Part shown: piece by piece, positions 51,824-60,227 of the stretch
Numbering within the stretch: the stretch's first letter is position 1
How the letters are laid out: the number at the start of each line of letters is the position of its first letter
NCBI GenBank assembly: GCA_963732095.1
Contig: CAVSZA010000026.1
Coordinates: 62,001 to 126,000, forward strand
Direction: 5' to 3'
Source of the DNA: AP-15 sp963732095
GTDB lineage: Bacteria; Pseudomonadota; Alphaproteobacteria; ATCC43930; CGMCC-115725
DNA: 64,000 bases
Made by a program: the position numbers and the translations under genes
Notes under the pieces: model-generated
What the model saw: only the letters and a program-made list of their open reading frames with translations
Told to the model about the DNA's origin: nothing
Databases searched by the model: none

Positions 51824-51959
51824 AGCCCCTCTCCGCCCGTTGGGGGGAGAGGGAGGGGCCCGGCGCGTAGCGGCGGGAGGGTGAGGTGGGCAGCCGCGGA
51901 GCGTGCCCGTCGGCCCCCCTCACCCTGCCCTCTCCCCCCGGCCGGCGAGGGGAGAGGGG
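51824..51959. repeat. Paired-hairpin repeat element, copy 2 (ycjX-ycjF gap), inverted relative to copy 1
   Basis: Left hairpin: CCCTCTCC ... GGAGAGGG (about 51828-51851). Right hairpin: CCCTCTCCCC ... GGGGAGAGGG (about 51928-51959, 10-bp arms). Between them the complement of the copy 1 core is recognisable: GGGTGAGGTGGG ... CCCCCCTCACCC. It lies between ycjX and ycjF, which are otherwise closely spaced. Confidence 0.85.
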
Positions 51960-51986
51960 AGGAACGGTGCGATGGGAACAGGAACG

Positions 51987-53402
51987 TCATGCGAGGGCAT
52001 CCTCCAGCAGAAAATCTAGCGCCTTGTCGAGATTTATATGGGGAATGCCGCCGCCCTCCGCCCTGGTGATGCGCGGCGGCTGGAAGATCGGAAATTCGGT
52101 GAACCGTTCGCCCCAAAACCCGGTGGGCGGCGGCGTCACCGGCACAATTCCGGGGAAAAAACGAATGCGCCGCTCGCCGCCTTCGGGCAATCCGACGACG
52201 ATGTCGACCTTGCGGGCGTCGATCACATCGGTGCCGTCCTCGGTGCAGCGGACCGAGGCGAGCGCGGTCGCCGCGACGCGGGCGCGGGCGGCCTTGGCGC
52301 GCAGGGTCGGGGCTTCCACCAGATTGGCCATCAACGCTTCGAGTTGGTCGCGCTGCAATGCCGGCACATGGTCGGCCTTGGTCGCGGCAAACAGGACCCG
52401 GTCGATGCGGGCGCCGAACAGCCGGCGCAGCAGGCTTCGTCTGCCGAAGCGGAACGCGGCGAGGATCGTGTCGAGCGCCAGACGGTGATCGGCAAAGGCC
52501 TCTTCTCCGGCGTTCAGCGCACGCAGCACGTCGACGAGCACGATCTGCCGGTCCACGTGACGGGCGAGCTGTGCGAAGAAGGGCTGCACGATAGCGCGCT
52601 TGTATGCCTCGAAACGCGCCTCCATCAGCGCGGCGAGACTGCCGGGCGGCGCCCGCGCTCCGATCGCCAGCGGCATCGGGCAAAACTGCAGCACCGAGGG
52701 ATCGGCGATCTGTCCGGGGTTCAGGAAACGCCCGGGCTGCAGCAGGCTCAGCTGCTCCCGGTCGCGGCAGGTGGCAAGAAAGTCACGGTACAGCTGGTGC
52801 GCCTGCAACGCCGTTTGCTGATCGCCGGCGCGGTCTGCCGGATGGCGGGCCACAAAGTCGAGCCAGTCGCGAGCGAGCGGGGCGCGCACCTCGCGGCGCG
52901 CCAAAGCGAGGGTCGCACGCGACCAATCGCCATAGCTCTGCTGCAGCAAGGGCAAGTCGAGCAGCCACTCGCCAGGATAATCGAGAATTTCGACGGACAG
53001 CTCGGCGGCGGTGCCGAGCAGCCTTCGCCGAAGCAGACCCGCCGAGGAGAACCGGAGCAACAGCCGCACCCGTCGCAAGTCGGTTGTGCTCGCGGGCCAG
53101 TGCGGCGGGTCGGCAGCGAGCGCCGCGACCGTTTCCTCGAGCGGAAACGGAGGTACGTCACCCCGTTCCGGCGCGAGCGTTCGCACGCCCATAATCCGGC
53201 GCTCCGCCGCAGCCCGCAGGAACGGCAGACGCCCCGGCCGGCCGACGGCGCTCAACAGATTTTGGACCAGGCTAGTGATGAACGCGGTCTTGCCGGACCG
53301 GCTGAGCCCGGTCACGGCGAGACGGAGCGTGCTGTCACGGACCAGCGCCGTCAGGGTCTGCAGCTTATCGAGCGCGCGCAGATCCCGGCCAATCATCCGC
53401 AC
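51987..53402 (-). CDS. ycjX: YcjX-like P-loop ATPase/GTPase (DUF463)
   Basis: A 471-residue P-loop protein. Walker A is TGLSRSGKTAFITSLVQNLL (about residues 31-50). Further family segments are LSVEILDYPGEWLLDLPLL, HVDRQIVLVDVLRALNAGEEAF, VLFAATKADHVPALQRDQLEAL and the C-terminal DVVIGLPEGGER-like stretch (DIVVGLPEGGERRIRFFPGIVP). Family members are stress-linked and predicted to bind GTP. It is followed by the paired-hairpin repeat and ycjF. The unknown gene at 53463 precedes it by 60 bases. Confidence 0.9.
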   Translation of the reverse strand: MRMIGRDLRALDKLQTLTALVRDSTLRLAVTGLSRSGKTAFITSLVQNLLSAVGRPGRLPFLRAAAERRIMGVRTLAPERGDVPPFPLEETVAALAADPPHWPASTTDLRRVRLLLRFSSAGLLRRRLLGTAAELSVEILDYPGEWLLDLPLLQQSYGDWSRATLALARREVRAPLARDWLDFVARHPADRAGDQQTALQAHQLYRDFLATCRDREQLSLLQPGRFLNPGQIADPSVLQFCPMPLAIGARAPPGSLAALMEARFEAYKRAIVQPFFAQLARHVDRQIVLVDVLRALNAGEEAFADHRLALDTILAAFRFGRRSLLRRLFGARIDRVLFAATKADHVPALQRDQLEALMANLVEAPTLRAKAARARVAATALASVRCTEDGTDVIDARKVDIVVGLPEGGERRIRFFPGIVPVTPPPTGFWGERFTEFPIFQPPRITRAEGGGIPHINLDKALDFLLEDALA

Positions 53403-53462
53403 CCCCGCGCTCTACTCGGGTTGGGTGGATTAGAGTAGCGCGCTCCGGTTTCTCAGCCTCGC

Positions 53463-54071
53463 CTAGCCGGGCGGCTTCATCGCGACGTCGAGCATGACGT
53501 TGGGCAGGATCTCCCGGATGACGCTGCGCAGTGTCAACTCGTCGGCGGCGGTCGCCGCCGCCAGCAGCCGCCGCGACCCGCGGCGCAGGACACGGGCGGT
53601 GGCGCGGCCGTCGCGGCCGGCCCGAATTGTCGCAAACGCGTCGGCCGGCTCGATGCGCTTCAGTATGCGTTTCAGCGCCGCCAATCCCTCGGCGGTCTCG
53701 ACGTCGTACAACGGTGACTCGGGGGTGTCCGGTTCCGGCTCGTCCTCGACCGCGGCGTCGACCGCTTCGACCGGGCGATATCGTGCAAAGGATTGGTAAA
53801 TGGCGCGTCCCGCCTCGGCGTCGATGCGCGACTGCAATTCCCAGCTTTCGCCGCGCGACGACAATTCGCTGATCAGCGCGAACATGTCGTCGCAATCCTC
53901 TTCGTGCGAGCAGGTCAGGAAAGCCAGACGGCCATCGTGCTCGACGATGCGGTCGTCATCCTCGGGAAAGCCGAGCTCCGACAAGGCGTTGTCGAGCGCG
54001 CGGCGCGACGCAACCAGGAGCGTCGTGACATGCAGGCGCCGACCGCTCTCCGCCGGATCCTTCTCCGCCAT
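53463..54071 (-). CDS. Hypothetical acidic protein upstream of ycjX
   Basis: A 202-residue protein of no recognised family. The sequence has VTTLLVASRRALDNALSELGFPEDDDRIVEHDGRLAFLTCSHEEDCDDMFALI, an acidic linker (AVEDEPEPDTPESP), and a basic, alanine-rich C-terminal half with KRILKRIEPADAFATIRAGRDGRATARVLRRGSRRLL. Two cysteines (SHEEDCDDM and LTCSHEE) sit close together. No signal or membrane segment. The position directly before ycjX-ycjF on the same strand suggests cotranscription. Confidence 0.75.
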   Translation of the reverse strand: MAEKDPAESGRRLHVTTLLVASRRALDNALSELGFPEDDDRIVEHDGRLAFLTCSHEEDCDDMFALISELSSRGESWELQSRIDAEAGRAIYQSFARYRPVEAVDAAVEDEPEPDTPESPLYDVETAEGLAALKRILKRIEPADAFATIRAGRDGRATARVLRRGSRRLLAAATAADELTLRSVIREILPNVMLDVAMKPPG

Positions 54072-54286
54072 ATCTGTTCCTCCCGTAAGAAGCCGGTCAG
54101 CGGCCTATCTATCTAGGCGGTGTTTCGCCGATGCGCGATCAAAATAAGCGTGCACCGGCCGTAGAGCACCGCTGATAGATGCGGGCATGGATGCGACTCC
54201 GGATCGGCCCGGAAAAAACCGGGACTGTCGCGGGCTCGCTTGATGGCTTAGGCTCCGCCATCGAAGCGCGACTGAAGGTGACTTCG

Positions 54287-55351
54287 ATGTGGCCACGCCC
54301 GGATTTCCTCGAACTGCTCGGCATCACTCACCCTGTGATTCAGGCGCCGATGGCCGGCTTCGCGCCGCCTGCGCTCGTCGCGGCGGTGTGCAACGCGGGC
54401 GGCTTGGGGTCGATCGGCTGCGCCGGTATCCCGCCGGCGACGGTGCGAGACCAGGTCGCCGCACTACGCCAAGCGACAAACCGTCCCTACAATCTGAATT
54501 TTTTCGTCCACTCGCACCCGCGGCTCGATCCCGACGCGTCGGCCCGCATGCGAACGAGGCTCGCACCCTATTTTGACGAATTTGGACTAGGAGCGGTCCC
54601 CGAGCCCAAAGAGCCGTTTCCACCCTTCGACGAAGAAAGGCTCAACCTCGTTCTCGAGCTGCGGCCTCGGGTCGTCAGCTTTCACTTTGGTCTGCCCGAC
54701 GCGACCGCGGTTCGGCGCGTGAAGGAAGCCGGTTGCATCATCCTCAGCTCGGCGACGACTGTGGCCGAGGCGCGTTCGCTCGAAGCCAACGGTGCCGATG
54801 CCGTCATCGCGCAAGGTTTTGAAGCCGGCGGCCATCGCGGCAGCTTCAGCGTCAGTCCGGGAGCCGGCATGGTCGGTACGATGGCGCTGGTGCCGCAAAT
54901 CGCCGATGCCGTGCGCTTGCCGGTAATCGCCGCCGGCGGCATCGCCGATGGCCGTGGCCTTGCGGCGGCCTTTGCTCTCGGGGCGAGTGGGGCTCAGCTC
55001 GGCACGGCGTTTCTTGGATGCCCCGAAGCCACCGTTTCGCCACTGCACCGCGCGCAGTTGCGCAGCGCCGTCGACGACGGGACCGAGCTGACGCGCGCCT
55101 TTACCGGCCGCCCCGCACGTGCATTGCGCAATCGTTACATTACCGAGATGGCCGATAACGACCCACTGGAGTTTCCGCTGCAAGGGAGCCTCGTACGCCC
55201 GCTCTGGGAATTGCCGAGCGAGGAGGCGCGCGCCTCGTTCATGCCGTTCTGGGCAGGCCAGGCAGCACCATTGATCAAAGAGATGCCCGCCAGTCAATTG
55301 ATCGACAAGCTCGTCAGGGAGGCCCAGTCGATCTTCGGTAGGTCCGCCTAA
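54287..55351 (+). CDS. Nitronate monooxygenase family (2-nitropropane-dioxygenase-like) flavoprotein
   Basis: A 354-residue FMN-dependent TIM barrel. FLELLGITHPVIQAPMAGFAPPALVAAVCNAGGLGSIGCAGIPP opens the barrel; ADAVIAQGFEAGGHRG, VPQIADAVRLPVIAAGGIADGRGLAAAFALGASGAQLGTAFL bind FMN phosphate. The family oxidises nitronates or reduces related substrates. ATG 54287 follows AAGGTG; the frame is open to 54179 without similarity. It ends tail-to-tail with the phosphoribosyltransferase, overlapping by four bases. Confidence 0.88.
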   Translation: MWPRPDFLELLGITHPVIQAPMAGFAPPALVAAVCNAGGLGSIGCAGIPPATVRDQVAALRQATNRPYNLNFFVHSHPRLDPDASARMRTRLAPYFDEFGLGAVPEPKEPFPPFDEERLNLVLELRPRVVSFHFGLPDATAVRRVKEAGCIILSSATTVAEARSLEANGADAVIAQGFEAGGHRGSFSVSPGAGMVGTMALVPQIADAVRLPVIAAGGIADGRGLAAAFALGASGAQLGTAFLGCPEATVSPLHRAQLRSAVDDGTELTRAFTGRPARALRNRYITEMADNDPLEFPLQGSLVRPLWELPSEEARASFMPFWAGQAAPLIKEMPASQLIDKLVREAQSIFGRSA

Positions 55352-56013
55352 GCGGTCGACAAATCGCCCTCGGCACACAACAAGTCGCGCACCTCGTCGT
55401 CGGTCGTCTGCGTGAAATCCTCGTACCAGTGACCGACAGCGAAAAACGGCTCGGGGGTGATGGCGCAAACGACGTCGTCGGCCTCGGCCTTCAGCGCCTC
55501 ACAGGTGTCCGGGGATGCGGTCGGCACCGCTATGACGATCCGCGCTTGCTGCTGCCGTCGCAACGCCGCGACGGCAGCCCGCATCGTGGCTCCGGTCGCC
55601 AGACCGTCGTCGACCAGAACTACTGTCCGGCCGGCGACATCTGGCGGCGGACGGTCGCCCCGATAGAGCCGCTCGCGCCGCGTCAGCTCCTGCAGCTCGC
55701 GCGCCACGACCGCGTCGATTTCACGTTCCGAAATTCCGAGACCGCGCACGATTTCATCGTTCAGAACGCGGACGCCGCCGGTTGCGACCGCGCCCATCGC
55801 CAGCTCCTCGTGTCCGGGAACGCCCAGCTTGCGCACGAGAAAAACATCGAGCGGCGCGCCGAGCGCCCGAGCTACTTCAAAACCGACGGGTACCCCGCCG
55901 CGCGGCAGCGCGAGGACCAGAACATCCGGCCGGTCGGCGTAAGCCGCCAGCTTCTCGGCGAGTTGGCGGCCGGCATCGGTGCGATTGCGAAAGCGTTGCG
56001 GCTGCATGGTCAT
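55348..56013 (-). CDS. Phosphoribosyltransferase-fold protein
   Basis: A 221-residue PRTase-like protein. FRNRTDAGRQLAEKLAAYADRPDVLVLALPRGGVPVGFEVARAL is the common start, KLGVPGHEELAMGAVATGGVRVLN a family feature, and the PRPP loop is VVLVDDGLATGATMRAAVAAL. Members often appear beside dienelactone hydrolases; the substrate is unknown. ATG 56013 is preferred to 56073. Overlaps the preceding gene's end by four bases, convergent. Confidence 0.88.
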   Translation of the reverse strand: MTMQPQRFRNRTDAGRQLAEKLAAYADRPDVLVLALPRGGVPVGFEVARALGAPLDVFLVRKLGVPGHEELAMGAVATGGVRVLNDEIVRGLGISEREIDAVVARELQELTRRERLYRGDRPPPDVAGRTVVLVDDGLATGATMRAAVAALRRQQQARIVIAVPTASPDTCEALKAEADDVVCAITPEPFFAVGHWYEDFTQTTDDEVRDLLCAEGDLSTA

Positions 56014-56060
56014 AAAACAATCGGGCCGCCGCGTCGGCCTCAAATTTAAGGTTCGGCAGG

Positions 56061-57821
56061 CTAACGGGCACAAGCCGAATTTAACGACGGCAGGCCGGGT
56101 GGCGGACGGCGCGCCTGGGTAGCCTGTTCGAAGGCATAGGCGAGACGCAACAGGATGGGCTCGCTCCAGGCGCGGCCGGTAAAGGTGGCACCGTAAGGGT
56201 AATCCAGGGTCTCCTTGTCGCGGATCCCGGAGACGAAGCCGGCTGGTACCTGGACGCTGGGGTACCCGGCTTTGGCGGCGATCGCGGCGCCGGACATGGC
56301 GGGGAACAGCACCGCGTCGAGCCGGTGCTCGTCCATATAGGCGTCGAGCCCGAGGGTGCGCGAGGCGCGGAGGTCCATCTGCCGCGCCGAAACATATTCG
56401 AGCTCGCTCAAATCCCCGTGGGTCGCCTCGGCGGCAAGAAAGATGTCCTGACCAAAGCGCAATGCGCGGTCGGCATGCTCGGCATTGAACGCGATTATGT
56501 CGGCAAGGCTCGCGATGCGGGTGCCGGCGGCCCAGTCACGCAGGTAAAGGTTCAGGTCGTGCTTCAACTCGTAGACGAAGACGATCGGCCGGCGTGCCGG
56601 TTGGTTCTTCGTAGCGCTCTCCGGATTCCGGTTGAGGATCGCCATCTCGGTGCCCGGTCCGCCGATCCAACCCTCGGTTGGGATGTTGGCGCGCACAACC
56701 GTCGCCCCTTCGCGTTCGAGCACCGCGATTGTCTCGCGCATGACCGCGGCGGCGCGCTGGGGCAGCGCGCTGTAATAGAAATCGTTCGCCGGATCGGAGG
56801 GGTCGCTCGGCACACCGATCCGTGCGCCTTTGAGGCCGTCTCTGTCGAGAAAGCTCGTATAGTCCGCTGGGCGCTGCATTTCCGCGGTCGCCGGGTCGTG
56901 CGGGTCGCCGGCGGCCAGGACATTCAACAGCAGCGCCGCGTCGTGCACGGTGCGGGTCAGCGGGCCGGCGGTGTCCTGGCTATGGGCGATCGGGACGATG
57001 CCGGCGCGGCTGATGAGGCCCACCGTCGGCTTGACCGTGACGACGCCGTTTTGGCTCGCCGGTGACAGCAGCGATCCCGAGGTTTCGGTGCCGATCGCCG
57101 CGGCCGCCAGCCCGGCCGCCACCGCGACCGCCGATCCCGAGCTCGACCCACCTGGCGGGACGATCGGCACACCCTTGTCGTCGAGCTCCGGGGCGTAGGG
57201 ATTCTTGACTTGACCACCGAGCGAGCTATAGCCGGCCGGCATGTCGATCGCGATGATGTTGGCGAACTCGGTCAGGTTGGCTTTCCCCAGGATCACCGCC
57301 CCGGCCTGCCGTAGCAATTTGACGACCGTTGCATCGTCTTTCGCCCGTGCCCCCTCCAGCGCAAGGGAACCCGCTGTGGTGTGTTGCGCGTCGGCGGTCG
57401 CGATATTGTCCTTGATCAGGATCGGAATGCCTTCGAGCGACCGGCGCGTAGTCGGCTCCCTCGCATCTGATTGGACGGCGACCGCGGGCGCATCCGGGTT
57501 CGTCTCGCGCACCGCATTGAGGCGCGGGCCGGCACGGTCGTATGCCTCGATGCGCGCCAGATACGCCTGCACAAGCCCCGCGGCAGTGGCATCGCCGAGG
57601 GACAGCGCCTGACGCAGCTCGCCGATCGTTGCGTTTTCGACGCAGACGGCCCTCGCCGTGCGTGCATCCGATGCCGCCATCAGCACCAGCGCAACGATTA
57701 AGCAGCCGCGAAGCGGCGCTCGTGCCACTTGGTCTGCTCGGCGCAGTTTTCGCGATCGCGGCGGTGGACGCGCGCGTCCCGCTCGAGCTCGGTCAGGCCA
57801 GTCGTCTGCATTGTTCGACAA
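56061..57821 (-). CDS. Amidase signature family protein, probably exported
   Basis: A 586-residue amidase-signature hydrolase with the Ser-cisSer-Lys triad: lysine in EGIPILIKDNIATAD, serines in PPGGSSSGSAVAVAAG and GTETSGSLLSPASQNG. It cleaves amide bonds of unknown substrate. A hydrophobic leader (CLIVALVLMAASDARTARA, ending near residue 58) suggests export. The first ~35 residues are arginine-rich and may be an artefact; the real start may be a downstream GTG or ATG near the leader. The next gene (cupin) on this strand ends 43 bases upstream. Confidence 0.85.
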   Translation of the reverse strand: MSNNADDWPDRARAGRARPPPRSRKLRRADQVARAPLRGCLIVALVLMAASDARTARAVCVENATIGELRQALSLGDATAAGLVQAYLARIEAYDRAGPRLNAVRETNPDAPAVAVQSDAREPTTRRSLEGIPILIKDNIATADAQHTTAGSLALEGARAKDDATVVKLLRQAGAVILGKANLTEFANIIAIDMPAGYSSLGGQVKNPYAPELDDKGVPIVPPGGSSSGSAVAVAAGLAAAAIGTETSGSLLSPASQNGVVTVKPTVGLISRAGIVPIAHSQDTAGPLTRTVHDAALLLNVLAAGDPHDPATAEMQRPADYTSFLDRDGLKGARIGVPSDPSDPANDFYYSALPQRAAAVMRETIAVLEREGATVVRANIPTEGWIGGPGTEMAILNRNPESATKNQPARRPIVFVYELKHDLNLYLRDWAAGTRIASLADIIAFNAEHADRALRFGQDIFLAAEATHGDLSELEYVSARQMDLRASRTLGLDAYMDEHRLDAVLFPAMSGAAIAAKAGYPSVQVPAGFVSGIRDKETLDYPYGATFTGRAWSEPILLRLAYAFEQATQARRPPPGLPSLNSACAR

Positions 57822-57864
57822 CCCACATCAGCGACGCCAATCAGATACACCGAATACTCATACC

Positions 57865-58383
57865 TCACCCCTGGGCGGCTTGCAGCTCCAGTAGTTCGGG
57901 GTCGGCATATTGCGGGCGTCGTGGTTGGGGCTTGGCGAGCAATGTCTGGACGTGGCAATCGCCGGGACCGTCATTGAAGATCTCGTGGTTCAGGAACGGC
58001 GGCAACGCGACGAGATCCCAGCGGCCAAGCCGAATGTCGCAGCTCTCCCCACCCTCCCAGCATCGCACGAGGCATTCGCCTTCGAGGATGAAGAAGACCT
58101 CTTCGGTTTCATGGCAATGGACCGGGATGCGATTTCCCGCAGGCATTGTCTGAATCGACATCGTGAAAGCCGTCGCCGGGATGGCGCCGCGCAAATCCTT
58201 GGGGTCTACCGAGCCGCTGGCCCCGAGGTAGCGGCGTTGGGCGCGGGCGTAGCGCGGGTCGCGGGCGGTCTCGAACCCGAACACCGACCAGTCTTCTCGG
58301 CGATCGGAAAACCGCGCGACACGGTCGGTCAACTTCTCCTCGATCGGCAATTTCTTCTCAAGGGGCAATTTCTCCTCGATCAT
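57865..58383 (-). CDS. Cupin-domain protein
   Basis: A 172-residue single-cupin protein. Motif 1 reads PVHCHETEEVFFILEGECLV and supplies the H/H/E metal ligands; motif 2 (LPPFLNHEIFNDG) supplies the last histidine. ATG 58383 is 4 bases after AGGAGGTG. A near-repeat of EEKLP/EKKLP/EEKLT in the first 18 residues is unusual. It starts 14 bases after the PhnD-like gene and is probably cotranscribed; a small-molecule-binding role is likely. Confidence 0.85.
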   Translation of the reverse strand: MIEEKLPLEKKLPIEEKLTDRVARFSDRREDWSVFGFETARDPRYARAQRRYLGASGSVDPKDLRGAIPATAFTMSIQTMPAGNRIPVHCHETEEVFFILEGECLVRCWEGGESCDIRLGRWDLVALPPFLNHEIFNDGPGDCHVQTLLAKPQPRRPQYADPELLELQAAQG

Positions 58384-58397
58384 CGACACCTCCTGCT

Positions 58398-59207
58398 TCA
58401 AGCAAGCTCAGGATAGCCGAGTTCGGCCGCTTCGCGCTCGTATTCGAGCAGCCGGCGATAGGCGGCTGCGGGCACATCCACAATGTCGGTGATCGAGAGA
58501 CCGGCGCGCGCCGCTGCGGTGTGCGGCTCACGTCCCAAGCGGGTTAAGGCGTCGCGCAATATTGCCACGGTGGCCGGCGGCGTCACGACCGACGTCACGA
58601 AGGGTATCGCCGGGCTCGCTGGTGTCCGCGCGAGGACCCGAACATGCCGCGCCGCCGCCGGGCGGTAGCGACACCAGAAGGCGCAGGTGACGTTGTCGAC
58701 CGCGGTCGCATCGGCTTCGCCGCGCGCAATGCGATCGAGGTTGCCGGGATGACTGCCCGTTTCAACGACCTTCGCGAAGAAGGGACGGCCCTCGGCGATG
58801 TCCGCCAAGGCGCGCCGCGGCAGGTTCATTCCCGAATTGGAATGACGGCTGTTGAAGAGAAATACGCCGCCGCGCAGATCGCGCAATTCGCGCGCTGCTG
58901 ATCCGGCCGGCACGATGAACAGCCCGCAGTGGGTTGGCCCGTCGCAGCCGGGCACGGCATAGCACGGCGTGCCAAGGCAGATGGCCTGCCCGGAAAAGAT
59001 CGTCTCGAGCGGGTAGCCGCAAGTTTGCGAGAACAGGATCTCAGGGCCGATACGCTCCGGGACCGGCAGGCGGTCGAAGGTCAGGCTCTCGGGAAGACCG
59101 CGCAGACCCGCCTCTACCAGCAGCCCGCGCAGTGCTTCCCAGAAACGCGCGTTGACCGCCCCCATCTCCGGCAGGTTGTACATCGGCAGACTGGCGGTTG
59201 GCGTCAC
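58398..59207 (-). CDS. PhnD/SsuA-type substrate-binding-fold protein without signal peptide
   Basis: A 269-residue protein of the phosphonate/sulfonate-binding PhnD/SsuA/transferrin-like class. Family segments: ILFSQTCGYPLETIF, ICLGTPCYAVPGCDGPTHCGLFIVPAGS, ELRDLRGGVFLFNSRHSNSGMNLPRRAL and GEADATAVDNVTCAFWCRY. No leader peptide or lipobox is seen, and no permease or ATPase gene is next to it, so the usual transporter partner is missing. A cupin gene follows. It could bind a ligand in the cytoplasm, or the start may be misplaced. Confidence 0.85.
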   Translation of the reverse strand: MTPTASLPMYNLPEMGAVNARFWEALRGLLVEAGLRGLPESLTFDRLPVPERIGPEILFSQTCGYPLETIFSGQAICLGTPCYAVPGCDGPTHCGLFIVPAGSAARELRDLRGGVFLFNSRHSNSGMNLPRRALADIAEGRPFFAKVVETGSHPGNLDRIARGEADATAVDNVTCAFWCRYRPAAARHVRVLARTPASPAIPFVTSVVTPPATVAILRDALTRLGREPHTAAARAGLSITDIVDVPAAAYRRLLEYEREAAELGYPELA

Positions 59208-59407
59208 CGCGCTGCCTCGGTCCGGTAGCCGAGGCGGAGCAACTCAACCGGCATGTCGCCCTCCAGCTAAGACTCGTTTTGTTGGTTGGCGCCTTTCTCG
59301 GTCTCGGCCCGAATCGACTGTGAGCATCGCGCACGACGGTAGTCAAGGATGGCCGGAGGCCATCGTCGCAGGGGTCGCAAGTCAAGTATTGAACGGCGGC
59401 GGTCGAA

Positions 59408-60112
59408 TTATCCAACTCCGCCCTGTCTGCATGCAGCAAGAAAGAACGCCACCGTACGTGCGACGTGCGGCCCGATTTCGGCGCACAGCGCCGTCAGGTG
59501 CTCTCCAAACAGCGCGCGTATCAGCATCGGCAGCAGGACGAGGTCGATGAAATGGCGTGCGGTGGCGGCGCGGCGATCTGCGGCGAACGCCGGTAGCTGG
59601 TCGGATTCGGGGAGCTCGCCCAGCAATTGCGCGACGGCTTCGGTTCCGCGCTCGCGCCCCATCCGATGGACGCTCGCCGCCAGGTCCGGAAACCGGCGTG
59701 CCTCGGCAACGGCCGCTCGGATCAGGCCGACGGTATCGGCGACCAGGACGTTCCGCAGGATGGCCATCGCGATGCTCGCCAGACGCTCCTCGATCGTGGC
59801 GCCCGTTGGCAGAATCCTCTCGTGTGAGCTGGTGGTTTCGCGCACCTTGCGCGCCATGACCGCGGCGAACAGCGCCTCCTTGCCGGGAAACCGGGCATAG
59901 ATCGTCGGCTTTCCGGCACGCGCGACGTCGGCGATCTCCTCGACGCTCGCGCCCTCGAAGCCACGCTCTAGAAACACCTTTGCGGCCGCGTCGAGGATGC
60001 GCTCTTCGACCTCGCCCGCGAGTGCGCGAGGCGGCCGGCCGGATCGGGCAATGCCGCCCGCGGCGGGACGCCTTTTGGTCTCTGATCTCGCGTCCATGAC
60101 CTGCCTTTGCAC
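59408..60112 (-). CDS. TetR-family repressor of the adjacent efflux operon
   Basis: A 234-residue TetR/AcrR regulator. The HTH domain reads EERILDAAAKVFLERGFEGASVEEIADVARAGKPTIYARFPGKEALFAAVM; the C-terminal ligand domain has EERLASIAMAILRNVLVADTVGLIRAAVAEARRFPDLAASVH. The upstream 35 residues are basic and may include an N-terminal extension; ATG 60097 is an alternative. It is divergent from the efflux operon with a perfect dyad in between, so it likely represses that operon. Confidence 0.9.
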   Translation of the reverse strand: MQRQVMDARSETKRRPAAGGIARSGRPPRALAGEVEERILDAAAKVFLERGFEGASVEEIADVARAGKPTIYARFPGKEALFAAVMARKVRETTSSHERILPTGATIEERLASIAMAILRNVLVADTVGLIRAAVAEARRFPDLAASVHRMGRERGTEAVAQLLGELPESDQLPAFAADRRAATARHFIDLVLLPMLIRALFGEHLTALCAEIGPHVARTVAFFLAACRQGGVG

Positions 60113-60148
60113 GTAGCCCTAAGCGGTCCGGCATCCGCCCTTGAGCCC

Positions 60149-60197
60149 TTGACTTAGCTTCGCGTCAACCTAGATCGAAACGAAACGGTTCCGTTTC
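60149..60197 (+). promoter_or_regulatory. Efflux operon promoter with TetR operator dyad
   Basis: TTGACT (60149-60154) and TAGATC (60171-60176) with a 16-base spacer fit a sigma70 promoter. Immediately downstream GAAACGG-TT-CCGTTTC (60182-60197) is a perfect 7-bp inverted repeat where transcription would start. A TetR dimer bound there would block initiation. GGAGG for emrA-like gene follows at 60216-60220. Confidence 0.7.
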
Positions 60198-60227
60198 AAT
60201 CCTTTTGGGTCTACTGGAGGTGCGATC

